A stretch of 64,000 nucleotides of DNA from a bacterium (GTDB lineage: Bacteria; Bacillota; Clostridia; Lachnospirales; Lachnospiraceae). Within the stretch, counting starts at the first letter, position 1; each line of letters opens with the position of its first letter. The stretch spans positions 1-64,000 of the forward strand of contig JAQYCU010000068.1 in the NCBI GenBank assembly GCA_028724545.1, written 5' to 3'. Below, piece by piece: positions 44,602 through 53,141 of this stretch. The notes beneath the pieces were generated by a model. The model was not told the DNA's origin and ran no database searches. It saw only the letters and a list, made by a program, of their open reading frames with translations. Made by a program: the position numbers and the translations under genes.

Positions 44602-46167
44602 GTGATTAAGAAACTCAAAAAACATAAGTTATTATGTGGAATTGTACTGTTGTTATTTCTCATTGTTCTTGTTGTTGCAATACTGCTGATAACAAAAAAG
44701 AACAATAGCAATTCTTCTACGGACAGACGCCAGCAAAGCACAATCCGTCTGGCAAAAATGGATTTAACTAAATCCGTCAGTGCGACAAGAACTATCGCAA
44801 GCAAAAAAACGAAAACCGTATCAGCAAATGTAAACGGACTGACCGTTAAAAGTGTAGCCGTATCCATTGGTGACAGTGTTACAAAGGGAGATACGCTTGC
44901 CACATTCGACAAAAGTGATTTGCAGGACACACTGGCTGATGCGAAGGAAAATCTTGCCGATACCCAGTCAGAAGTTTCCCACTCCATCGCTTCAGCAAAA
45001 AAACAGTTGGCCGATGCCAAAGACACCTATGCTGACAGCAAGAGTGAAGCTGCAAAAAAAGTAACAGAAGCAAAACAGGACTGGCAGGCTGCCAAGAAAA
45101 CCGTATCGCAGTTAAAAAAGCAGATTGCCAAGGCAGGCAATGCAAACCAGAAAAAACAACTGCAGGAAAATTTAACTGCTGCACAGGAAAAATTGCAACA
45201 GGCAAAAGCCTCTTATGAAACTGCTGTTTCCAACCGTGACAGCACAAATAAACAAAATAAATCCAGTGTAAGCAACGCTGAAGAAAGTGTCTACAATGCC
45301 GAATCTTCTGGAAAGAAAAGTATCAAAGAAGCACAAAAACAGGTAACCGAAGCACGCAGCACGTTGGAAAAATGTGCCGTGACAGCACCGATTTCCGGTG
45401 TCATCACAGCCGTCAATGTAGAAGCCGGTGATGTCTATAGCAGCGGTACTATGTTTCAGATTGATGACACCAGTGCTTTTACAGTCACTACAACTGTAGA
45501 CGAATATGACATCAGCAATGTCAGCGTCGGCCAGCGTGTTGTTATCCTGACGGAAGCCACGGATTCTGATGAGTTGGAAGGCAAGATTACCTTTGTGGCA
45601 CCATCTACTTCTTCCACTTCTTCACAGTCAGCAGATAACGCTGCAGGTGGCTCCGGTGTTTCTGCATCCTCGTCAGGTGATGGTTACGAAGTAACAATTG
45701 CCCTCACTTCCGATGATGACAGATTGAAAATGGGATTAACTGCAAAATGCAGCATTATTCTGGAAGAAGCAGATGATGTATTCGCCGTACCATATGATGC
45801 AATTCATAAAAATTCATCCGGTGAAGATGTTATCTACGTTACGCAAAGCAATTCCGGCACTCAGACCGACGCTTCTGACAGACAGGCTGACACCTCAGCT
45901 GACTATCAGGAAATTCCTGTAACCAAAGGAATGGAAAGCGATTATTATGTAGAAATTACCGGCGACAGCCTGAGCGAGGGTATGTCTGTTATCATTCCAA
46001 CAGACGAAACTTCTTCCTCTTCCGACAGCGAAGAAAAAACAAACTCTTTCCTGCCCGGTTCAGAAGGCAAAATGAACAAAAACGGTGGTATGCCTGCTGG
46101 TGGTGGTATGCCAAACGGCAATGGTGGTGGCAACCGTCCTTCCGGAAACGGAGCCGCAGGCAGATAG
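44602..46167 (+). CDS. macA: HlyD/MacA-like membrane fusion protein
   Basis: 521 residues, GTG start with AGGAGG seven bases upstream. An N-terminal membrane anchor (LLCGIVLLLFLIVLVVAILLI) lies at ~10-32. A lipoyl-like half (TVKSVAVSIGDSVTKGDTLATFD) is followed by an extended Ala/Lys/Gln coiled coil (~105-245), the returning lipoyl half (APISGVITAVNVEAGDVYSSG) and a beta-barrel region. The C-terminal ~40 residues are Gly/Asn/Met-rich (GGMPAGGGMPNGNGGG), unusual for the family. In Gram-positives such proteins pair with MacB-type transporters to export peptides or drugs. First gene of a three-gene operon. Confidence 0.9.
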   Translation: MIKKLKKHKLLCGIVLLLFLIVLVVAILLITKKNNSNSSTDRRQQSTIRLAKMDLTKSVSATRTIASKKTKTVSANVNGLTVKSVAVSIGDSVTKGDTLATFDKSDLQDTLADAKENLADTQSEVSHSIASAKKQLADAKDTYADSKSEAAKKVTEAKQDWQAAKKTVSQLKKQIAKAGNANQKKQLQENLTAAQEKLQQAKASYETAVSNRDSTNKQNKSSVSNAEESVYNAESSGKKSIKEAQKQVTEARSTLEKCAVTAPISGVITAVNVEAGDVYSSGTMFQIDDTSAFTVTTTVDEYDISNVSVGQRVVILTEATDSDELEGKITFVAPSTSSTSSQSADNAAGGSGVSASSSGDGYEVTIALTSDDDRLKMGLTAKCSIILEEADDVFAVPYDAIHKNSSGEDVIYVTQSNSGTQTDASDRQADTSADYQEIPVTKGMESDYYVEITGDSLSEGMSVIIPTDETSSSSDSEEKTNSFLPGSEGKMNKNGGMPAGGGMPNGNGGGNRPSGNGAAGR

Positions 46168-46206
46168 CAGAAAGGAGTGCCTTTTTTCAGAAAGGGCGAA
46201 AACAAT

Positions 46207-46980
46207 ATGAAGATTAACAAACCAAATCAAGACAATGCCATCCAGGACAAAAGCAAGACAGACAGAAAGCAAACGGATGGCAGTCATATGATAGAACTTC
46301 ACAATATCATAAAACGCTTTTATATCGGCCAGCCAAATGAACTGGAGATTTTGCACGGCATTGATTTGACAGTTTCACAGGGAGAATTTGTTTCTATCGT
46401 AGGCGAATCCGGTTCCGGCAAATCCACTCTGATGAATATTATCGGTGCGTTGGACCGTCCGACGCAGGGAAGTTATTTTCTGCGCGGCATCGATGTCTGT
46501 CATGCCAAAGATAAACAGCTGTCAGAAATACGGAATCAGGAAATCGGATTTGTTTTCCAGACATATAATCTGGTCGCCAGAACAACAGCTTTGTCAAACG
46601 TAGAACTTCCTATGCTGTATGCCGGTGTCTCAAAATCAGAACGGACAAAACGAGCCAAAGAACTCTTAGAATCCGTCGGAATGGAAAGCCGTATGCTACA
46701 CAAGCCGGAAGAACTTTCCGGTGGACAAAAACAGCGTGTTGCGATTGCCCGTGCAATGGCAAACAATCCGTCTATTATCCTCGCCGACGAACCAACGGGC
46801 GCATTAGACAGCAAAACCGGCAGACTGATTATGGACATTTTCCACCGGCTCAACCGCGAAGAAGGAAAAACCATTATTTTAATCACCCACTCTGCTGAAC
46901 TGGCCAAAGAAACCGGACGAATCATCACCCTGATGGACGGCTGTATCACAAACAACGGAAAGGAGTGTACACCATGCTGA
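46207..46980 (+). CDS. macB: MacB-like ABC transporter ATPase
   Basis: 257 residues from the ATG at 46207 (GAAAGGGCG upstream). A GTG at 46177 is an alternative but its ribosome site would be too close. It has an unusual polar N-terminal ~25 residues before the domain start MIELHNIIKRFYIG. Walker A GESGSGKST, C-loop LSGGQKQR, Walker B ILADEPTGALD and H-loop ITHSAE are intact. The stop overlaps the permease start by 7 bp. Confidence 0.9.
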   Translation: MKINKPNQDNAIQDKSKTDRKQTDGSHMIELHNIIKRFYIGQPNELEILHGIDLTVSQGEFVSIVGESGSGKSTLMNIIGALDRPTQGSYFLRGIDVCHAKDKQLSEIRNQEIGFVFQTYNLVARTTALSNVELPMLYAGVSKSERTKRAKELLESVGMESRMLHKPEELSGGQKQRVAIARAMANNPSIILADEPTGALDSKTGRLIMDIFHRLNREEGKTIILITHSAELAKETGRIITLMDGCITNNGKECTPC

Positions 46981-48260
46981 TATTAGAAAATATTAAACTG
47001 GCATTTACTTCCCTTCTGGCAAATAAAATGCGCGCCTTACTGACTATGCTCGGCATCATTATTGGTATCGGCTCTGTCATTGCCATTATGACAGTCAGTT
47101 CTTCCCTGACAACTTCGATTTCAACATCTTTTCAGGAAATGGGTGCCAACAACATAACCGTAGGCATCAAACAGAAAGAAGAGGAAAGTGAAACCCGTCA
47201 GAACGGCATGAAATTTGGAGCTGCCAATAAAAATGTTTCTGCTGAGGAAGATGACCTGATTACAGATGAAATGCTAGAGGAACTAACGGCACAGTACCCG
47301 GAGCAGATTGATGCCATATCATTAAGCGAGTCCGTTGGCAGTGGCATGGTACAGTCCGGCAGCGACTCTGCTAACATTTCCGTTATGGGAATCAACCAGA
47401 ACTATTTCAAAAGCAATGACATCACGCTGCTTGCCGGACGCAAAATCAAAAAAGCCGATTTAACAGGCAGCAAACGTGTCATTATGGTATCTGACAAGGT
47501 CGTTGACAATATGTTTGACGGGGATATGCAATCAGCTCTCTGGCAGAAAATCAGCGTTGCCATTGACAATATGTACTATGATTACTACATCGTCGGTGTC
47601 TATGAATACGAGGAAACAACGTTAGATACTACTACGGATTCGGATACTACTACTGCTGCCTATATCCCGATTACAACCGGGAAAGCACAGACACACGCCG
47701 ACGACGGCTATTCCCAGTTTACCGTGGTGACCAAAGCAGGTATTGGAAGCGTTTCTGATTTTGCCGAACAGATTGAAGCCTTTTTCACACCGTACTATAT
47801 GGCAAATGACGATTACGAAATCTCGACTTCCACACTGGAATCTATGACAGAATCTATGAACGAAATGATTCAAACCGTTTCTATTGCCATTTCGTTCATT
47901 GCCGGAATTTCCCTGCTGGTAGGAGGTATTGGCGTTATGAATATTATGCTGGTTTCCATCACGGAGCGCACCAGAGAAATCGGCACGCGCAAGGCAATTG
48001 GTGCAAAAAACAGTTCCATTCGCCTGCAATTCATTATCGAAGCCGTCATTCTCTGCCTCGTCGGTGGCTGTCTTGGCATATTGCTCGGTTTTATCCTCGG
48101 TGCAATCGCTGCTTCCCTGCTCGGATACGCAGCCTCTGTTCCCGTCACAGCCATTGTCGTTGCCGTTCTGTTTTCTATGATAATCGGCGTATTCTTCGGA
48201 TACTATCCGGCGAATAAGGCAGCAAAATTAGACCCGATTGAAGCACTTCGCTATGAATAA
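46974..48260 (+). CDS. MacB-like ABC transporter permease (FtsX domain)
   Basis: 428 residues from the ATG at 46974, with AAAGGAG nine bases before it. One N-terminal helix (LLTMLGIIIGIGSVIAIMTV), a large external MacB_PCD-type domain (~60-280), then three C-terminal helices (AISFIAGISLLVGGIGVMNIMLV, AVILCLVGGCLGILLGFILGAIAASLL, AIVVAVLFSMIIGVFFGYYPANKAAKLDPIEALRYE). The external domain is acidic and Ser/Thr-rich. It is coupled to its ATPase and to the MacA-like protein. Cargo is unknown; the neighbouring minus-strand leader-bearing locus is a candidate source. Confidence 0.93.
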   Translation: MLILENIKLAFTSLLANKMRALLTMLGIIIGIGSVIAIMTVSSSLTTSISTSFQEMGANNITVGIKQKEEESETRQNGMKFGAANKNVSAEEDDLITDEMLEELTAQYPEQIDAISLSESVGSGMVQSGSDSANISVMGINQNYFKSNDITLLAGRKIKKADLTGSKRVIMVSDKVVDNMFDGDMQSALWQKISVAIDNMYYDYYIVGVYEYEETTLDTTTDSDTTTAAYIPITTGKAQTHADDGYSQFTVVTKAGIGSVSDFAEQIEAFFTPYYMANDDYEISTSTLESMTESMNEMIQTVSIAISFIAGISLLVGGIGVMNIMLVSITERTREIGTRKAIGAKNSSIRLQFIIEAVILCLVGGCLGILLGFILGAIAASLLGYAASVPVTAIVVAVLFSMIIGVFFGYYPANKAAKLDPIEALRYE

Positions 48261-48283
48261 TTTTCTTTTCCTCCATTTTATGG

Positions 48284-48289
48284 TATAAT
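48284..48289 (+). promoter_or_regulatory. Extended -10 promoter before the ECF-S-like gene
   Basis: TGGTATAAT (TGn-TATAAT) 48 bp before the ATG; the -35 is poor. It separates the sensor operon from the MacAB operon. Confidence 0.6.
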
Positions 48290-48336
48290 GTTGTTTAATA
48301 GAGCAAAAACGACAGCGTTATACTGATGGGGGAATT

Positions 48337-48924
48337 ATGAAGAAAAAAAGCAATCTATTTTTTCATCCGTCACTAATGAATTTTCTATTAGTTATCGGAT
48401 GTACTTTTATTAATGTTTTTGGAAAATATATAGCCGACAGACTACATACACCCTTGCTTCTGGATTCCATTGGCACAGCACTCTGCTCCTGCCTGCTGGG
48501 TCCGGTTGCCGGATGTCTTTCTGGTCTGCTCGGCTTTTCTTTGTGGAAAATTTTTACGCCGGTATCCTGGCTCTATGCCATTACATGCATCCCCCTTGCG
48601 TTTTGCATCAGTATTTTATATCGCAGAATGACATTTCGCGACCCTTTCCAGCTGATAAGTTCCGGCTTTCTGGCTTCTTTTGTTTCTATTGCCATTACAT
48701 TTTGTCTGAACTTTTTCCTCAACCACGGATATACCGGAAATCTTTGGGGTGATGCCCTGACCAATATGTTTAGCCAGAACGGAACAGACCATACAATTGC
48801 CTGCTTTTTCGGACATGCTTTTGTTGAAATTCCGGATAAAATCATAACACTGGCAATTACCTTTGGCATAATTTGTTTATACGGCTATATCGCACGTACA
48901 AAGAAGGGAGGGAATAAAAAATGA
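48337..48924 (+). CDS. ECF-S-component-like integral membrane protein
   Basis: 195 residues, ribosome site GGGGGA before the ATG. About five or six membrane segments. The LLLDSIGTALCSCLLGPVAGCLSGLLG segment matches the substrate-binding ECF S-component style, where the glycine-rich helix follows a D-S-x-G motif. No ECF ATPase or T-component is nearby. Its stop overlaps the start of the hybrid kinase gene (ATGA), so it is translationally coupled. It may bind a small ligand and signal to the kinase, which is inference. Confidence 0.65.
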   Translation: MKKKSNLFFHPSLMNFLLVIGCTFINVFGKYIADRLHTPLLLDSIGTALCSCLLGPVAGCLSGLLGFSLWKIFTPVSWLYAITCIPLAFCISILYRRMTFRDPFQLISSGFLASFVSIAITFCLNFFLNHGYTGNLWGDALTNMFSQNGTDHTIACFFGHAFVEIPDKIITLAITFGIICLYGYIARTKKGGNKK

Positions 48925-51900
48925 AAAAATGGTACTATCTTTTCTTTGCCACTGTCATCCTCTTTTTATTCCCACAAAAAGTATATGGTGCTGAAAATAT
49001 GCTGTCGGAATATGATACTGAAATATTCGATACAAACGCCGGACTTACCTCCAGCAAAATCAATTCCATTATTCAGACAAAAGATGAATATGTCTGGATA
49101 GGAACTAACTCCGGACTGTTTCGGTATAATGGCAATTCTTTTGAGCGTATCGATTTGGAAAACCGTCTGAATAATATCACGGATTTGTATGCAGACAGCC
49201 AGAACCGTCTTTGGATTGGTACCGATAACGAAGGCATTGGCTGCTATAACTTAACAACAGCCCATCTGACATTTTATACCGTTTCTAACGGTCTGTCAGC
49301 GAACTCGGTGCGCTGCATCGCGGAAGATGGCGAACAAAACATTTACGTTGGCACGGCAAATACACTAACCATTATTTCCAGACACAACAAGATTTTTTCA
49401 CCTTTTTCCAGCCAGCGTCTGTCGGGCATTACCGATTTGGCCTATTCGCCAAAAGAAGACTGTATCGCCGGTATTACAAACGCAGGTGAACTTTTCTATG
49501 TAAAACAGCAAAAACACATCGGCAAAATCAGTTACTCTCCTAACTCCGGCGAATACTTTAACTGTATTTCCACCTCATCACAGGGCACTTTTCTGATTGG
49601 TACTTCCGGGAACACAGTCTGTACCTCCAGCTATATCCACAATAAAATAGTATTCTCTCCTATTTTCAGCATTCCGTCCATCTCCTATATTAATGATATC
49701 ATCCCGGATGCCCTTACTATGGGAATGTTTATTTGTACCGAAAATGGAATGATTCAATATTCTAACAATGGAGATTATATGGATTTAGCACCGGATAATT
49801 TTCATAATTCCATTATTGATGCCTTTCGCGATGTGCAGGGAAATATCTGGATGGCTTCTGCCAAAAAAGGCGTTTGCAAACTGTCGCAGAATCCATTCTC
49901 TGATGTCCTGATGAAAGCAGGCGTAAATCCTGCCACTGTTAATTCCATTATCAAAATAAAACACGATTTGTACATTGGAAGTGATTCTGGTCTGATTGTC
50001 ATTTGTGAAGATAACTACACGCAGGAAACGAACAAACTGACCAAATTGCTGAAGAATGTCAGAATCCGCCACATTATGCAGGATTCAAAGGAAAATCTCT
50101 GGATAAGTACCTACAGCAGTGGTGGTCTGTACTGCATTTCCAAACAGGGCAAAATTACGACCTACAACGAAAGCAAGGGAACGCAGGGTGGAATGTTCTG
50201 CTATGCCCTCGAACTGCAGGACGGCTCTATTCTGGCTGCCAGCAACACAGGCCTTAGCTATATCGAAAATGGCACCGTTACGGCAGTACTTGGTCAGAAT
50301 GAAGGTCTTTCTATGCCTCAGATTCTGTGTGCCGTCCAAAAAAATGACGGTACTATTTACGCAGGCAGCAACGGTGGTGGTGTCTACGTCATCAAAGACA
50401 AGCAGGTCAAAAAAAGAATCCGTACTCCGGACGGTCTGGAAGATAAGACGATTTCCCGCATTATTCCGGCAGACGACGGACTGCTTTATGTTACGACAAA
50501 TGAAATTTATTATCATAAAGAAAATACTCTCCGGAAACTAAAACATTTTCCTTATAACAACAATTATGATGTGTTTATAAATGGAAAACAGGCATGGATT
50601 AGCAGTAGTGCAGGTATTTTTATCGTCGCACTGGACGATATGCTAAAAGATGACAAAGAATATAATTCCATTTTAATCGACAAGAACAAAGGCTTTGATA
50701 CCACCATCACTTCAAATTCCTGGAATTTTGCCGATGGCAGGGGAAATTACTATATCTGTTGTGATGACGGTGTCCGGAAGTGCAATTTTAAAAACGTGAC
50801 GATTATTCCAGAAAAAATCAAACTGGATATCGGCAAAATACTGATTAACAACACAACGCCTTTGCAGGCCGTTAACGGCGTTTACGAGATTCCGGCAAGT
50901 GCTACACACGTTTCTATCCAGCCGGTTGTATTGGATTACACTTTGTCAAACCCTCTTATCCATATCTATATGGAAGGTTTCGACGAACAGGGTATTACGC
51001 AGTCAAAAAGCCAGATTAGCAATATTAACTTTGCAAATCTGTCCTATGGCAATTACAAACTTCATATCCAGATTCTGGATGAGTCAACGCACGCTGTTTT
51101 GCAGGACAAAGCAATTCCGATTGTTAAGAAACCACAATTTTTTGAACATTACTACTTTAAAGGATATTTCTTTTCCTTCTGTGCCTTTCTGGTTGCTTTC
51201 TTTGCGTGGATGATTGCGCGTATCGCAAGTATGTCCATCATTCGCCAACAGATGGTAGCAACACAGTCTGCCAGAAGAGAAGCAGAACGTGCAAACGCTG
51301 CGAAAAGCGTCTTTTTGGCGAATATGTCCCATGAAATCCGAACCCCTATCAACGCAATTATGGGTATGGACGAATTGATTCTCCGGCAGAAAACGAATGC
51401 AGAAGTCCAGAAATACGCAACGGATATCCACAATGCCGGCAACACGCTTCTGGCTATTGTAAATGACATTCTGGATTTCTCCAAAATCGAATCCGGCAAA
51501 ATGACACTGACTAATAACAATTACAAAACAGCACAACTGTTGCAGGACGTTTCCTCTATTCTGCAAATCAGGGCAAAAGAAAAGAATCTGTTAAGCAAAG
51601 TAATTGTAGACCAGAACATTCCTTGTGAACTGTTGGGCGACGAAACGAAAATCAAACAGGTTATTACAAATCTGCTCAGCAATGCCGTGAAATATACCGA
51701 TACCGGCTCTGTAACGCTGCGTGCCTCTCTGGTATCAATGAACGAAAAGACGGCAGCGATTGAAATTAGCGTAACGGATACCGGCATCGGCATCAAAAAA
51801 AGCGACATCAATAAACTCTTTGACACCTTTAAGCGTCTGGATGAAAAGAGAAATGCCAAGATTCAGGGAACCGGTCTGGGCTTAAGCATCACAAAGCAGC

Positions 51901-53129
51901 TGCTCAGTTTAATGGGAAGCGAGATAAAGGTCGTCAGTGAGTATAACAAAGGTTCTACTTTCTCATTTGTATTAAAACAGCCGGTTATCAATCCGGCTCC
52001 TATCGGAAATATTAACACGCTGTTCCACACGCAGAAATCAGAAATTGCACAGGCACCCGGATTTTCTGCACCGGACGCAAAAGTTCTGGTTGTTGATGAT
52101 AATACAATGAACCTCGTCGTATTTGAAGGCTTATTAAAACCAACGAAAATACAAATTGATACAGCCACTTCCGGAAAACAATGTCTGGAACTCATTCAAA
52201 AAAAGCACTATGACCTTATTTTCTTAGACCATATGATGCCAAATATGGATGGTCTGGAAACCTTTGCCCATATGCAGCAAATGGAACATATGTGCAAAGA
52301 AGTTCCTATTATAGTTCTTACTGCCAATGCAATTCACGGTGCGAAAGAAATGTATATCAGCAGGGGATTTACGGATTACCTGTCAAAACCGGTATCTTCT
52401 AAGAAGCTGGAAAGTACCATCCAAAAATATCTTCCGAAGGAATTGCTCTATCCGGTTACGGTAGAGGACGAATACGAAACGGAAGACGAAGCAACTATGA
52501 CAAAAAATGAAAGCAGCACTGAAACTCCGTCTGACAACTATTTGGAACTGTCAGAAATTGACCGGCAATCTGGTCTTTCGATTAACGGTAATATGGAAGA
52601 CTTATACCGGAAACTGCTTGCTATGTTCTGTGATTCCGGCGAAGAAAAGATAGATGAAATCTGTAATGCGTATCAGCAGGAAGACTGGAAAAACTATGAA
52701 ATCTTTGTACATGCCTTAAAAAGCACGTCAAAATCACTGGGCGCACACAAGTTATCGGAAGCTGCAAAGGCTCTTGAATTTGCAACCAAAGAAAACAATA
52801 TTGACTATATTCACACGCAGCACGACCATGTAATGGAACATTACCGTGTGGTAATGAAAGAGTGTCAGAAACTTCTGGATGCACCGGCAGGAACTCCTGT
52901 TATCCAGAAAAGACCATCCTCTTCCCCTTCCACACAGGATACCTTTGTTGCCATCAAGAAGTTACGCGAAGCGATTCATTCGCAGGATTATAAAAAGGCC
53001 AACGAACAACTAAAACTTCTGTTGTCCGTGGCCTTCCCAATGCGAAAAGTAAGCCTTCTTGAAAAATTACAGTTCTCCATCAATAACGCAAACTGGGAGA
53101 ATGCGAAAAAACTGATAAATAAACTTTAG
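48921..53129 (+). CDS. Hybrid sensor histidine kinase with two-component propeller, REC and HPt
   Basis: 1402 residues. The signal peptide is about 1-23. Reg_prop beta-propeller repeats (VWIGTNSGLFRYNG, LWIGTDNEGIGCYN, IWMASAKKGVCKL, LWISTYSSGGLYCI) run to ~640, then a Y_Y_Y-type domain to ~735 and a helix at ~745-770. HisKA has NMSHEIRTPINAIMG (His near 805); HATPase has NLLSNAVKYT, DTGIGI and GTGLGLSI. The receiver has VLVVDDN, LIFLDHMMPNMDG (Asp near 1103) and YLSKPV. The HPt histidine is in VHALKSTSKSLGAHK (near 1264). Unlike Bacteroides hybrid systems it lacks a DNA-binding domain, so a separate output regulator is needed. The signal domain suggests extracellular glycan or peptide sensing. 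Confidence 0.92.
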   Translation: MKKWYYLFFATVILFLFPQKVYGAENMLSEYDTEIFDTNAGLTSSKINSIIQTKDEYVWIGTNSGLFRYNGNSFERIDLENRLNNITDLYADSQNRLWIGTDNEGIGCYNLTTAHLTFYTVSNGLSANSVRCIAEDGEQNIYVGTANTLTIISRHNKIFSPFSSQRLSGITDLAYSPKEDCIAGITNAGELFYVKQQKHIGKISYSPNSGEYFNCISTSSQGTFLIGTSGNTVCTSSYIHNKIVFSPIFSIPSISYINDIIPDALTMGMFICTENGMIQYSNNGDYMDLAPDNFHNSIIDAFRDVQGNIWMASAKKGVCKLSQNPFSDVLMKAGVNPATVNSIIKIKHDLYIGSDSGLIVICEDNYTQETNKLTKLLKNVRIRHIMQDSKENLWISTYSSGGLYCISKQGKITTYNESKGTQGGMFCYALELQDGSILAASNTGLSYIENGTVTAVLGQNEGLSMPQILCAVQKNDGTIYAGSNGGGVYVIKDKQVKKRIRTPDGLEDKTISRIIPADDGLLYVTTNEIYYHKENTLRKLKHFPYNNNYDVFINGKQAWISSSAGIFIVALDDMLKDDKEYNSILIDKNKGFDTTITSNSWNFADGRGNYYICCDDGVRKCNFKNVTIIPEKIKLDIGKILINNTTPLQAVNGVYEIPASATHVSIQPVVLDYTLSNPLIHIYMEGFDEQGITQSKSQISNINFANLSYGNYKLHIQILDESTHAVLQDKAIPIVKKPQFFEHYYFKGYFFSFCAFLVAFFAWMIARIASMSIIRQQMVATQSARREAERANAAKSVFLANMSHEIRTPINAIMGMDELILRQKTNAEVQKYATDIHNAGNTLLAIVNDILDFSKIESGKMTLTNNNYKTAQLLQDVSSILQIRAKEKNLLSKVIVDQNIPCELLGDETKIKQVITNLLSNAVKYTDTGSVTLRASLVSMNEKTAAIEISVTDTGIGIKKSDINKLFDTFKRLDEKRNAKIQGTGLGLSITKQLLSLMGSEIKVVSEYNKGSTFSFVLKQPVINPAPIGNINTLFHTQKSEIAQAPGFSAPDAKVLVVDDNTMNLVVFEGLLKPTKIQIDTATSGKQCLELIQKKHYDLIFLDHMMPNMDGLETFAHMQQMEHMCKEVPIIVLTANAIHGAKEMYISRGFTDYLSKPVSSKKLESTIQKYLPKELLYPVTVEDEYETEDEATMTKNESSTETPSDNYLELSEIDRQSGLSINGNMEDLYRKLLAMFCDSGEEKIDEICNAYQQEDWKNYEIFVHALKSTSKSLGAHKLSEAAKALEFATKENNIDYIHTQHDHVMEHYRVVMKECQKLLDAPAGTPVIQKRPSSSPSTQDTFVAIKKLREAIHSQDYKKANEQLKLLLSVAFPMRKVSLLEKLQFSINNANWENAKKLINKL

Positions 53130-53141
53130 GATACCTTCCTA

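Noticed and set aside
48337-48924. Complete ECF vitamin transporter
   Set aside because: No EcfA ATPase or EcfT gene is adjacent; the gene is coupled to a sensor kinase instead.
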